Assembly: GCA_964453335.1 (NCBI GenBank)
Contig: CAYVOK010000013.1
Coordinates: 1-64,000 of the forward strand
Source: VGBO01 sp964453335
Lineage (GTDB): Bacteria; Actinomycetota; Acidimicrobiia; Acidimicrobiales; CAIXPF01
DNA length: 64,000 nucleotides
Direction: 5' to 3'
The notes below the pieces were generated by a model. It ran no database searches. It was not told the DNA's origin and saw only the letters and a list, made by a program, of their open reading frames with translations. A program made the translations under genes and the position numbers. This document shows, piece after piece, positions 25,538-34,421 of the stretch (within the stretch, counting starts at the first letter, position 1; every line of letters begins with the position of its first letter).

Positions 25538-26298
25538 GACGCCGAACCTCCCAGATAGGCCTCGATGACCGCAGGGTCGTTCCGGACCGCCTCGCCGGTG
25601 CCGTCGGCGATCTTGCGACCGAAGTTCAGCACAACGATGTGTTCGGAAATCGCCATGACCATCTTCATGTGGTGCTCGACGAGGAGCACGGTGAGGTTGT
25701 GGCGGTCGCGCAGCATCCGCACCGTCTCGGCGAGCTCGTCGACCTCGGAGTGGGTCAGACCCGACGCCGGCTCGTCGAGCATCAGCAGACGCGGGTTGCC
25801 GATCATCGCCCGGGCGATCTCGATCCGCTTCAGCGTGCCGAAGGGGAGACCGGCGCAGGGGTGGAACGCATAGCGGTGGAGGTCGAGTTCCTCCAACGCC
25901 GCATACGCCCGCTCACGCAGGTCCTTCTCCGTCTTGCCGATGCCGAGACGGAGGGCCGAGGTGATGAACCCCTCCTTCGTCTTGGCGTGGTCACCGACCA
26001 TGACGTTCTCCAGCACCGTCATCCCGGGCCAGAGCGCGAGGTTCTGGAACGTCCGGTAGATGCCGTTCGGCGCCATACCGTGCGCCGGGAGAGCGAGCAG
26101 ATCTTGACCGTCGTAGGTCATCGTGCCCTCGGTCGGGTCGTAGATCCGGCTGACGACGTTGAACATCGTCGTCTTGCCGGCCCCGTTCGGACCGATGAGG
26201 CCGCAGATCTGCCCTTCGTCGATGTCGAAGGTCAGTCCGTCGAGCGCGACGATGCCGCCGAACCTGACGGTGATGTCGCGCACCTCGAGAAGTGCCAC
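25534..26298 (-). CDS. livG: Branched-chain amino acid ABC transporter ATPase LivG
   Basis: 254 residues from GTG 26298, chosen because it begins exactly at ALLEVRDITVRFGGIVALDGL and follows GAGGGGG; the long in-frame extension upstream is non-coding and antisense to coxL. Walker A LIGPNGAGKTTMFN, LivG-specific YRTFQNLALWPGMTVLENVMVG, a signature replaced by LPFGTLKRIEIARAM (Phe-Gly instead of Ser-Gly-Gly, as is common in this subfamily), Walker B LLMLDEPASGL. First gene of livGFHM, divergent from coxL. Confidence 0.95.
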   Translation of the reverse strand: MALLEVRDITVRFGGIVALDGLTFDIDEGQICGLIGPNGAGKTTMFNVVSRIYDPTEGTMTYDGQDLLALPAHGMAPNGIYRTFQNLALWPGMTVLENVMVGDHAKTKEGFITSALRLGIGKTEKDLRERAYAALEELDLHRYAFHPCAGLPFGTLKRIEIARAMIGNPRLLMLDEPASGLTHSEVDELAETVRMLRDRHNLTVLLVEHHMKMVMAISEHIVVLNFGRKIADGTGEAVRNDPAVIEAYLGGSAS

Positions 26299-26371
26299 GT
26301 CGCCGAGAACCCCCTCGTCGTAATTGCAGAAGGGCACGGATCGGCCCCCCCTCAGGTCTTCGCCCCCGCAG

Positions 26372-26387
26372 TGTGACACGTGCCACA
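26372..26387. promoter_or_regulatory. Palindrome in the livG-coxL divergent region
   Basis: TGTGACACGTGCCACA: 16 bp with dyad symmetry except one mismatched pair, midway between two divergent genes. Candidate operator. A weak plus-strand promoter (TGTCAA ... TAGGGT, ~26432-26459) lies downstream of it. Confidence 0.4.
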
Positions 26388-26520
26388 GCCCCGGCGGTGG
26401 ACGCACGGTATTCGGCTGCCGACGCGCTGTCAACGCAGCAGGCCCGCCAACTAGGGTTCGACCGCTGCGCGGCGTCGACCGACACCGGCGCACGACCACC
26501 ACGAACCCGGGGGAACCAAC

Positions 26521-28806
26521 GTGACCACGCCCGCCACCGAGCTCCGCGGCAGCATCCTCGGCACCCGAGTCCTGCGCCGGGAGGACCCCGACCTCATCAC
26601 CGGGCGCGCCGCCTACGTCGACGACATCGCACCGGCGAACGCCGCCCACGTCGTCTACGTCACCTCGCCGGTCGCCCACGCCCGCATCGCGTCGATCGAC
26701 GTCGACGACGCCCGGCAGGCTCCCGGTGTCATCGCCGTGTTCACCGCCGCCGACCTCCCCCTCGAGTGGCAGCCCGCCGCCCACCCCCGCTTCCACGAGG
26801 GGATGAAGCGCCCCTACCTCGCCGTCGACGAGGTGCGGTACGTCGGCGAACCCGTCGTCGCGATCGTCGCCGACGACCTCTACCTCGCCACCGACGCCGC
26901 CGAAGCGGTCGTCATCGACTACGAACCCCTCGAACCGATCGTCGACCCGAAGGCCGCCGCCGGCGGTGACGGACCGTTCGCCCACGCAGCGCTCGACACC
27001 AACATCGCGTTCACGCTCGCCACCAAGAACCGGGTCGACTTCGCCGACTGCGAGGTCGTCGTCACCTTCGAGCTCACCAACCAGCGCGTCGCCCCCGCAC
27101 CGATCGAGGCCCGGGTCGCGATCGCCGACTGGACCGGCGACCGGATCATCCAGTGGACGAGCTCCCAGGGCGCCCACCCCGTCCGCGACGGCATCGCCAA
27201 GGCGTACGGCCTCGACCGGGCGCAAGTACGGGTCATCTCCAAGGACGTCGGCGGCAGCTTCGGCGCCAAGGGCGGCCAGTACGGCGAGGAGATCATGCTC
27301 GCCCACTTCTCGAAGACGATCGGCCGACCCGTCCGCTGGGCGGAGACCCGCAGCCAGAACATGGTCGGCCTCGGCCACGGTCGGGCCCAGGTGCAGACCG
27401 TCACCATCGGCGGGCGGCGCGACGGCACCATCCTCGGCTACCACCTCGACGTCGTGCAGGACTCCGGCGCCTACCCGGCGATGGGAACCCTCCTCCCGTC
27501 GATGACCCGCACCATGCTCCCCGGTTGCTACGCGTTCCCCGAGGTCTCCTTCGACTCGCGGTCCGTCGTCACCAACACCACGCCGGTCGTGTCCTACCGG
27601 GGCGCCGGCCGCCCCGAGGCCACCGCCTGTGTCGAACGGGCCATCGACCGCTACGCCACCGAGATCGGCATGGACCCCGCCGAGGTGCGGCGCGTCAACC
27701 TCATCCCGAAGTTCACCGAGGCGTACACCACCGCCATCGGAACCGCGTACGACACCGGTGACTACGTCGGTGCGCTCGAGACCGCGCTCGACGCAGCCGG
27801 CTACGCCGACCTGCGCGCCGAACAGGCCCGCCGCCGGGCCGCCGGCGACCGCCTCCAGCTCGGCATCGGCCTGTCGGTGTACGTGGAGATCACCGCGTAC
27901 GGCGGCGGTGCCGAATACGGGTCGGCCGAGCTCCGCCCAGACGGCACCCTCCTCGTGAAGACCGGATCCTCGCCCTACGGGCAGGGCCACCACACGTCCT
28001 GGGCGATGCTCGCGTCGGCCCGCACCGGCATCCCGATGGACCGCATCGAGATCTTCCACGGCGACACCGACCTCGTCCCCACCGGCGGCTTCACCGGCGG
28101 GTCACGCTCCCTCCAGATCGCCGGCACCGCCATCGACGACGCCGCCGCCAAGCTCGTCGACCTCGCCCGGGCCGTCGCCGCCCAGCGCCTCGAAGCCGAC
28201 GTCGAGGACGTCGTGCTCGACGCATCGGGCGGCCGGTTCCACGTCGCCGGCACGCCGGCCGTGTCCGTCGGCTGGGAAGAGGTCGCCACCGAGGCGGGCG
28301 ACGACCACCTCGTCGGGCTCGCCGACTTCAAGGCCGAAGGCGCCACCTTCCCCTTCGGCGCCCACGTCTGCATCGTCGAGGTCGACGTCGAGACCGGCCA
28401 CGCCCGCATCGTGCGGCACATCGCCGTCGACGACGCCGGCGTCATCCTCAACCCCGACCTCGTCGACGGCCAGGTCCACGGTGGCCTCGCCCAGGGTGCG
28501 GCACAGGCGCTGCTCGAGGAGTTCCGCTACGACGCCGACGGCAACCCGCTGACCTCGAACTTCGCCGACTACACCGTCGTGTCCGCCGTGGAGGTGCCGA
28601 GCTTCGAGCGCATCCCCATGGAGACGCCCACGTTCGTCAACCCCCTCGGCGCCAAGGGCATCGGTGAGTCCGGCACCATCGGCGCCACGCCGGCGGTGCA
28701 GAACGCCGTCGTCGACGCGGTCGCCCACCTCGGCGTCACCCACATCGACATGCCCTGCACCCCGCAGCGGGTGTGGGAGGCGATCAACGCCGCCGCACGG
28801 GGCTGA
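26521..28806 (+). CDS. Molybdenum hydroxylase large subunit, form II CoxL-like
   Basis: 761 residues of the xanthine oxidase/CO dehydrogenase large-subunit family, carrying the Mo-cytosine-dinucleotide site. Blocks: LGTRVLRREDPDLITGRAAYVDDI, DVGGSFGAKGGQYGEE, GHHTSWAM, and the C-terminal GAKGIGESGTIGATPAVQNAV with the catalytic Glu. The active-site loop, residues 359-364, is YRGAGR, the form II signature; true CO oxidisers (form I) have AYRCSFR, so CO is unlikely to be the main substrate. The GTG start follows CGGGGGAA. No medium (FAD) or small (2Fe-2S) subunit genes lie in the window. Confidence 0.9.
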   Translation: MTTPATELRGSILGTRVLRREDPDLITGRAAYVDDIAPANAAHVVYVTSPVAHARIASIDVDDARQAPGVIAVFTAADLPLEWQPAAHPRFHEGMKRPYLAVDEVRYVGEPVVAIVADDLYLATDAAEAVVIDYEPLEPIVDPKAAAGGDGPFAHAALDTNIAFTLATKNRVDFADCEVVVTFELTNQRVAPAPIEARVAIADWTGDRIIQWTSSQGAHPVRDGIAKAYGLDRAQVRVISKDVGGSFGAKGGQYGEEIMLAHFSKTIGRPVRWAETRSQNMVGLGHGRAQVQTVTIGGRRDGTILGYHLDVVQDSGAYPAMGTLLPSMTRTMLPGCYAFPEVSFDSRSVVTNTTPVVSYRGAGRPEATACVERAIDRYATEIGMDPAEVRRVNLIPKFTEAYTTAIGTAYDTGDYVGALETALDAAGYADLRAEQARRRAAGDRLQLGIGLSVYVEITAYGGGAEYGSAELRPDGTLLVKTGSSPYGQGHHTSWAMLASARTGIPMDRIEIFHGDTDLVPTGGFTGGSRSLQIAGTAIDDAAAKLVDLARAVAAQRLEADVEDVVLDASGGRFHVAGTPAVSVGWEEVATEAGDDHLVGLADFKAEGATFPFGAHVCIVEVDVETGHARIVRHIAVDDAGVILNPDLVDGQVHGGLAQGAAQALLEEFRYDADGNPLTSNFADYTVVSAVEVPSFERIPMETPTFVNPLGAKGIGESGTIGATPAVQNAVVDAVAHLGVTHIDMPCTPQRVWEAINAAARG

Positions 28807-28833
28807 ACCCCACTGCAGCAGGCCGCTGCTGCC

Positions 28834-28839
28834 TAACCT
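28834..28839 (+). promoter_or_regulatory. -10 element, leaderless promoter
   Basis: TAACCT ends 7 nt before ATG 28847. Confidence 0.45.
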
Positions 28840-28846
28840 CGGCCGC

Positions 28847-29176
28847 ATGGAACGCCGCCGCACACGGGTACTGCAGCTGGGCCTCGTCGCCCTCGGTGCG
28901 GGCCTCGTCTTCCTCGGCGGGCTCCCCTGGGTGCCGACCGTGGTGGCGATGCTCGCCGCCTACGTCCTGCTGCGCATCGGATTCGGGGTCATCGGCAGCT
29001 TCGCCCGTCCCGTGCCCGAGCCGCCGCCTCCCGGCGAGCTGCGGCGCGTCAGGATCCAGTACCGGTGCGTGCTCTGCGGAACGGAGGTGCGGATGACCGT
29101 CGCCAACGACGAACAGCCCGCCCCGCCGCGGCACTGCATGGAGGAGATGGAGTTCGTCGCCCCGACGATGGAGTGA
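28847..29176 (+). CDS. Small membrane protein with zinc-ribbon-like tail
   Basis: 109 residues. Two adjacent membrane segments (LQLGLVALGAGLVFLGGL and TVVAMLAAYVLLRIGFGVIG), a Pro-rich linker, then a soluble end RIQYRCVLCGTEVRMTVAN ... PRHCMEEMEF with a CxxC pair and a third Cys preceded by His, which could bind zinc or another metal. Unrecognised; related short proteins are common in Acidimicrobiia-type genomes. It converges on crgA. Confidence 0.72.
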   Translation: MERRRTRVLQLGLVALGAGLVFLGGLPWVPTVVAMLAAYVLLRIGFGVIGSFARPVPEPPPPGELRRVRIQYRCVLCGTEVRMTVANDEQPAPPRHCMEEMEFVAPTME

Positions 29177-29188
29177 CGGGCGGCGGGC

Positions 29189-29527
29189 TCAGCGCCACTG
29201 CGTGGCGACGATGATCCCGCTCAGGATGAACCCCAGCCCGACGAGGATGAACCAGTTCGAGGCTGCGTCACCCCGCATGTAGTTCACGACGATCGTCGCC
29301 AACCCGAGGCCGAGCAGCGAGAACATCGTCACGGGGACCCAACGGCCGCTCGGCTGGAGCTTCGTCCGATCAGCCGGGGGTGTGTACCGGCTCGACGTGC
29401 CGGCGGCACCACGACTCGCGTCGCGGGACGGGACGGACGCCCGCGGGAGCGGACCTCCCCGCGGCGTCACCCGACCCGTCGACGCCCCGGACGTACCGGC
29501 CACCTTGCGCTTCGTCGGCTTCGCCAT
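29189..29527 (-). CDS. crgA: Cell division protein CrgA-like
   Basis: 112 residues. The N-terminus AKPTKRKV and disordered linker precede two membrane segments (VTMFSLLGLGLATIVVNYM and NWFILVGLGFILSGIIVATQWR), with Arg-Trp before the first and Gln-Trp-Arg at the end, as in CrgA (normally ~93 residues). CrgA is a septal protein that bridges FtsZ and the FtsI/FtsQ machinery. Position next to pknB matches the conserved actinobacterial order. ATG 29527 has its own leaderless promoter. Confidence 0.85.
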   Translation of the reverse strand: MAKPTKRKVAGTSGASTGRVTPRGGPLPRASVPSRDASRGAAGTSSRYTPPADRTKLQPSGRWVPVTMFSLLGLGLATIVVNYMRGDAASNWFILVGLGFILSGIIVATQWR

Positions 29528-29535
29528 GGGCCGGA

Positions 29536-29541
29536 AGGCTA
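29536..29541 (-). promoter_or_regulatory. -10 element before crgA
   Basis: Minus-strand TAGCCT ends 8 nt before ATG 29527. Confidence 0.5.
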
Positions 29542-29564
29542 CCGGGCGACGCCGACGCGCACGA

Positions 29565-31562
29565 TCAGGAGGTCGTCGTCGTCGAACCCGACGGGACACG
29601 CACCTTGATCGTGACGACATCACCCTTGCGGGCCTGGGTGCCCGCCGCCGGTGTCTGCGTGAGGACCACCGCCGAACCGGCCCCGGCCTCGGTGACGACC
29701 TGTGGGACGAGCCCTGCCCCGATGATCAACGATTCTGCGGCACCCTGCGTGAGGCCGACGACCGACGGCACCGTCACAACCGGCTTCCCGGTGGAGATCA
29801 GCACCTTCACCGTCTGCGCGGTCGTCACCGAACCCGACGGGTCGGTCCTGATCGCCTTCGTGTCCGGCACCGTGTCGTCGGCCACGAGCTCGCAGATGAT
29901 CTTGTTCTCCTTGACCCCGGCGGCCTTCAGGAGCGCGATCGCCTCGTCGCAGGTCTTGCCCGCCACGTTCGGCAACCTGATGTCGCCCACGCCCTTCGCC
30001 ACGACGAGCTGGATCTGCTGACCGGCCGGGACCTTCGAGTTCGCCGCCGGTACCTGCTCGAGCACCACGTCACGCTCGGCCTTGTCGTCGTCGCGCGTGG
30101 TCACCACGATCTTCGCGACGTCGAACCCTGCACCGGCCAGGGCGCGCTGCGCCTCCGACAACGACTTCCCGACCACCGAGGGAACCGTCAGCGACGACGC
30201 CTCGGCACTCACCACGAGCGTGATCGTCGACCCCTCGGCCTGGAGCGTGCCAGCACGCGGATCCTGCGAGATGACCTGACCGATCGGCACGGCGTCGTTC
30301 TTCTGATCACGACGCTCGACCTTGAACCCGAGCGCCTCGAGGGCGGCCGTGGCCTCCTCGACCGTGCGACTCGTCACCGCAGGCACCTCGACCCGGGCTG
30401 CGGCCTCGCCACCACCGAGCAGGGAGATCAGCCCGAACGCCAGCAGCACGACGAGCGCGCCGAGGCCGACCATCGCACCGACGAACGCCGGGGACCGGTA
30501 CTTCGACGGCTCACCGGGCATCTCACGCATCGGGGTGCCGAGCCGCGTGTCGACCGACCCGTCCTCGCCGCGCACCTGCCCGTACGCGTGCACCGCCGTC
30601 GCTGCGAGCAGCGCCTGCGTCGGCTGGTCGACACCCGCCGCACCCGCAGCGCCGGCCCCTGCCACGACCCCGGCAGCGGCACCAGCCACCCCACCGGCGA
30701 GCGGCGCAGCCGAGATGTTGCGGCCCTCACGGAATCGCTGCAGATCAGCCCGCAGGGCGTCCGCCGACTCGTATCGACCCGCCGGATCCTTCTGCAGCAG
30801 ACGGACCACGATCGCATCGAGCCCCGCCGGGACCGCCGGGTTCGCCGCACGGGGCGACGGCACCGGGTCCTGCACGTGCTGGTACGCGACCGCGAGCGGC
30901 GTCTCGGCCACGAACGGCGGACGGCCGACGAGCAGCTCGTAGAGCACCACACCGAGCGAATACAGGTCGCTGCGCGGATCGACCGGACGACCCTGCGCCT
31001 GCTCGGGCGAGAAGTACGTGGCCGTGCCCATGACCGCGCCGACCTGGGTGAGGTTGTCCTCGGCGTTCGCCGCCGCACGGGCGATCCCGAAGTCGGTGAC
31101 CTTCACCTCGCCCTGCGTGGAGATGAGCACGTTGCCGGGCTTCACGTCCCGGTGCACGACCCCGCTGCGGTGCGCGAACGACAACGCGCCCGCGATCGCC
31201 GCACCCACCTCGGCCACCCGTTCGGGTGCGAGACGGCCGACCTCGGCGAGCTCCTCCGCGAGCGTCCGCCCGCGCACGTACTCGAGGACGATGAAGTTCG
31301 TCCCGCCGTAGGTGCCACCGTCGTACACGCCGACGATCGAGGGGTGGTTCAGGTTCGCCGCAGCCTGCGCCTCGCGCCGGAACCGTTCGACGAACGCCGG
31401 ATCGGCGGCGAACTCCGGGTAGAGCACCTTGATCGCGACCGGTCGATCGAGCATCTGGTCGCGGGCGAGGTACACCTCGGCCATCCCACCACGGGCGATA
31501 CGACGACGAAGCTCGTACCGGCCGTTCAACACCACCGGCGACGACGATCCCTGATCCGACAT
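29565..31562 (-). CDS. pknB: Serine/threonine protein kinase PknB with PASTA domains
   Basis: 665 residues from ATG 31562. Kinase domain ~14-275: Gly loop RRRIARGGMAEVYLARD, Lys45 in PVAIKVLYP, catalytic HRDVKPGN, DFGIARA with an activation loop containing Thr residues (NLTQVGAVMGTATYFSPEQ). An Ala/Gly-rich linker, one membrane helix (VGLGALVVLLAFGLISLLGG), then four extracellular PASTA repeats (from ~390), each starting near a VPxVxxxT motif, bind muropeptides/lipid II. PknB phosphorylates cell-wall and division proteins. The last PASTA ends in a Ser/Thr tail. Confidence 0.96.
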   Translation of the reverse strand: MSDQGSSSPVVLNGRYELRRRIARGGMAEVYLARDQMLDRPVAIKVLYPEFAADPAFVERFRREAQAAANLNHPSIVGVYDGGTYGGTNFIVLEYVRGRTLAEELAEVGRLAPERVAEVGAAIAGALSFAHRSGVVHRDVKPGNVLISTQGEVKVTDFGIARAAANAEDNLTQVGAVMGTATYFSPEQAQGRPVDPRSDLYSLGVVLYELLVGRPPFVAETPLAVAYQHVQDPVPSPRAANPAVPAGLDAIVVRLLQKDPAGRYESADALRADLQRFREGRNISAAPLAGGVAGAAAGVVAGAGAAGAAGVDQPTQALLAATAVHAYGQVRGEDGSVDTRLGTPMREMPGEPSKYRSPAFVGAMVGLGALVVLLAFGLISLLGGGEAAARVEVPAVTSRTVEEATAALEALGFKVERRDQKNDAVPIGQVISQDPRAGTLQAEGSTITLVVSAEASSLTVPSVVGKSLSEAQRALAGAGFDVAKIVVTTRDDDKAERDVVLEQVPAANSKVPAGQQIQLVVAKGVGDIRLPNVAGKTCDEAIALLKAAGVKENKIICELVADDTVPDTKAIRTDPSGSVTTAQTVKVLISTGKPVVTVPSVVGLTQGAAESLIIGAGLVPQVVTEAGAGSAVVLTQTPAAGTQARKGDVVTIKVRVPSGSTTTTS

Positions 31563-31571
31563 GGTCCGGTC

Positions 31572-31577
31572 AGCGTA
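31572..31577 (-). promoter_or_regulatory. -10 element before pknB
   Basis: Minus-strand TACGCT ends 9 nt before ATG 31562; it lies just past the pbpA stop, so pknB may also be read through from upstream. Confidence 0.45.
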
Positions 31578-31578
31578 C

Positions 31579-33096
31579 CTAGGAACGCGTGGCGGACTGC
31601 TGAACCGACGGCATCGGCCGCAACGCCGCCTCGACCACCGCACGGGCGATCGGCGCCGCGACCGCCCCACCCGTCTGCTCGCCGATGCCCGCATCGGCCT
31701 CGACCAGCACGGCGAACGCAACTGCCGCCGGCTGACCGGCCGGACCGGCGAACCCGATCACCCAGGCGTTCGTCGCCGCACCCTGACCGACCTCCGCCGT
31801 CCCCGTCTTCGCACCGATCGTCAGACCCGATGTCCGCAACGCCGTCGCCGTCCCTCCCTCGACCGTGGCGATCATGCCGTCACGCAACACCGCCGCCGTC
31901 GTCGGCGACACCGCCGTCCGCCACACCGCCGGCGTGACCCGCCGCAACACGGTGCCGTCACGGGCGACCACCCGGTCGAGCACGTACGGCGACCACATCC
32001 GGCCGTCACCCGCGACCGCGGCCGCGACCATCGCCATCGACAACGGGCTCGCCGACACGTCGTTCTGCCCGATCGCCGCCTGGGCGAGCCGGGCCGAGTC
32101 CTCGAACACGCCGGGCCGCACCTCGGCGCCGTACTCGACGGGGAACACCGCCGGCGCGGCGAGCGGCAGGTCGAACGGCTGCTGGAGGTTGAAGCCGAAC
32201 CGCGCCGCACCCTCGACCATGCGCGTCGGCCCGATCAACTCGGCACCGAGCTGTGCGAACGCCGTGTTGCAGGAACGGCTCAGGATCTCGATCAGCCGAC
32301 CACCGCACGTCGAACCGTTGAAGTTCCCGATCGGACTACCGGCCAACGGCGGGAGGTACGACGTCGACTGCGGGAACGTGGGCTGCGCGACGTCGATCAC
32401 CTTCGTCTCGAGACCGGTCGCCGCCGTCACCACCTTGAACGTCGAGCCGGGTGCGTAGCGCTCGCGGTACGCCCGGGGCAGCAGCGGGTCGGACTCGTCG
32501 TCGACGAGACGGTTCCACGTCGCGTTCGCGGCGTCGAGATCGTGCGACGCAAGAGCGTTCGGATCGAAACTCGGCCAGCTCCACGACGCGAGCACCGCAC
32601 CCGACCGGGGATCGAGCACCACGACCGAACCACGTCGATCACCGAGCGCCGCCTTCGCCGCCTCCTGCACGTCGTGGCGCAGCGACAACGTGAGATCCGC
32701 CGTCGGATCGTGGTCGACGACGAGATCGCTCAGACGACGGTACCGCTGCGACCGTTCCAGACCGGCGAGCTCGTCGTTGAAGACCAGTTCGACCCCGTCG
32801 GCCCCGAACTCGTAGGAGAGGTAGCCGCCGACGTGCGCGTACAGGTCACCTTCGGGGTACTCCCGCAGACGGTCGAACGCCCCGTCGGGCGTGTCGACCG
32901 ACCGGGCGACCACCGCGCCGTCGGCCGTCTGGATCATCCCCCGACGCTCCGAGAAGCTCCGATCGATCGCCCGCAGGTTCTCCGGGTTGTCGCGCAACGC
33001 CTCCGCACCGAAGAACTGCACACGGTTCAACTGCAGGAACAACACGGTGAAACAGGCGAGAAGACCCAACCCCAGCCGCGAGATCCGCCGGTTCAC
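31579..33096 (-). CDS. pbpA: Penicillin-binding protein PbpA (transpeptidase)
   Basis: 505 residues. One N-terminal membrane anchor (LGLGLLACFTVLFLQLNRVQF), a dimerisation domain, then a transpeptidase domain with active-site SxxK in APGSTFKVVTAATGL, SxN in LSRSCNTAFAQLG and KTG in IGAKTGTAEVGQGA. It cross-links peptidoglycan with its SEDS partner RodA. The GTG start overlaps the rodA stop as GTGA, so synthesis is coupled. Confidence 0.96.
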   Translation of the reverse strand: MNRRISRLGLGLLACFTVLFLQLNRVQFFGAEALRDNPENLRAIDRSFSERRGMIQTADGAVVARSVDTPDGAFDRLREYPEGDLYAHVGGYLSYEFGADGVELVFNDELAGLERSQRYRRLSDLVVDHDPTADLTLSLRHDVQEAAKAALGDRRGSVVVLDPRSGAVLASWSWPSFDPNALASHDLDAANATWNRLVDDESDPLLPRAYRERYAPGSTFKVVTAATGLETKVIDVAQPTFPQSTSYLPPLAGSPIGNFNGSTCGGRLIEILSRSCNTAFAQLGAELIGPTRMVEGAARFGFNLQQPFDLPLAAPAVFPVEYGAEVRPGVFEDSARLAQAAIGQNDVSASPLSMAMVAAAVAGDGRMWSPYVLDRVVARDGTVLRRVTPAVWRTAVSPTTAAVLRDGMIATVEGGTATALRTSGLTIGAKTGTAEVGQGAATNAWVIGFAGPAGQPAAVAFAVLVEADAGIGEQTGGAVAAPIARAVVEAALRPMPSVQQSATRS

Positions 33097-34421
33097 GAGC
33101 CCACCGCCGCCGACGACCCGGCCGCCTCCGCCTCGGCTGCACGCCGCAACGCGCGCCGACCCGAATCGTCGGAGATCCGCACGACGAGAGCCAACAGCAC
33201 GTAGTTCGCGAGCAACGACGACCCGCCGTAGGACACGAACGGCAACGTCACACCCGTCAACGGCAACACCCGGACCACACCACCGATGATCAACACGCTC
33301 TGCACACCGAGCAACGTGCCCAACGCGGTCGCGAGCATCTTCTCGAAGGGCACCTCGGCCCGCAGCGCGATCCGCAACACCGTCCCCACGAGCAGCACGA
33401 ACGCGGCGAGCACCGCCGTCGCGCCGAGCAGGCCCAGCTCCTCGGCGATCACGGCGAAGATGAAGTCCGTCTCCCGCGCCGGGATCCGCGCCGAATCACC
33501 ACGACCGAGCCCCGTGCCCACCAGACCGCCGTCCGCCATCGCGAAGGCAGCCTCGACGAGCTGGTACCCCGCACCCTTCGCCTCCGACCACGGGTCGATC
33601 CAGATCCGGAACCGCGCCTGCACGTGGCCGAAGAGGCGGTGGGCGACGAACGCACCCGCCCCGAAAAGCACCGTGCCGATCATCAGGTACGCCGCACGGT
33701 CCGTAGCGATCCACAGCAACACCACGAACAACGCGAAGAACAGCAGCGAGGACCCGAGATCTTTCTGGCGCACCATGATCAGCACCGACACACCCCACGC
33801 ACCGAGCAACGGTGCGAGGTGCTGCGGGTCGGGCAAGGACAGCGGACCGATCCGACGGGTGCTCACCGAGAGCAGCTCACGCTTCTCCACGAGATACGCG
33901 GCGAGGAACGCCGCTAGCGTCAACTTCGCCGCCTCACCAGGCTGGAAGTTCAGCGGACCGAGGCTGATCCAGATCCGTGCGCCGTTGATCTCACGACCGA
34001 TCCCCGGCAGCGCCGGCAGCACCAGCAGCACGATCCCGAGCGCAGCGAAGCTGTACCGGTACCGCTCGAGGGTGCGGACCCGACGGACGATCACCAACGT
34101 GCCGATGAACCCGGCCATCCCGACGGCCGTCCACAGCGCGTGCAACCGGGCGAGATCGCCGTTCATGCGCGCGACGAACACGTACCCGACACCGTTGAGG
34201 AGCGCGGCCAGCGGCAGCAGCAATCCGTCGGCCTCGGGTGCCAACCGACGGATCGCGACGTGACCGACCACGAACAACCCGAACACGGCCCCGAGGAACG
34301 GGCCGATGTCCGCAGGGATCGACGCCGTCCGACCGAGACTCGCGAGCACGTACGCCCCGAGGACGACGAGCGCGACCAGACCGAGCAGCAGCGCCTCGAC
34401 GCTGCGGCGACGACGACGCAT
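33093..34421 (-). CDS. rodA: SEDS glycosyltransferase RodA/FtsW
   Basis: 442 residues, about 12 membrane segments. SEDS signatures: INGARIWISLGPLNFQPGEAAKL, VRQKDLGSSLLFFALFVVLLW, GYQLVEAAFAMADGGLVGTGLGRGDSARIPARETDFIFAVIAEELGLLG, and VTLPFVSYGGSSLLANYVLLALV. It polymerises lipid II into glycan strands. The ATG at 34421 shares its A with the pstP stop (TGATG), so I start there. Confidence 0.95.
   Translation of the reverse strand: MRRRRRSVEALLLGLVALVVLGAYVLASLGRTASIPADIGPFLGAVFGLFVVGHVAIRRLAPEADGLLLPLAALLNGVGYVFVARMNGDLARLHALWTAVGMAGFIGTLVIVRRVRTLERYRYSFAALGIVLLVLPALPGIGREINGARIWISLGPLNFQPGEAAKLTLAAFLAAYLVEKRELLSVSTRRIGPLSLPDPQHLAPLLGAWGVSVLIMVRQKDLGSSLLFFALFVVLLWIATDRAAYLMIGTVLFGAGAFVAHRLFGHVQARFRIWIDPWSEAKGAGYQLVEAAFAMADGGLVGTGLGRGDSARIPARETDFIFAVIAEELGLLGATAVLAAFVLLVGTVLRIALRAEVPFEKMLATALGTLLGVQSVLIIGGVVRVLPLTGVTLPFVSYGGSSLLANYVLLALVVRISDDSGRRALRRAAEAEAAGSSAAVGS

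Noticed and set aside
26299..28059. Long N-terminal extension of LivG (841 residues)
   Set aside because: It is antisense to coxL, low-complexity, and the ATPase domain begins exactly at GTG 26298.
26521..28806. CO dehydrogenase proper
   Set aside because: The active-site loop is YRGAGR (form II), not AYRCSFR (form I).
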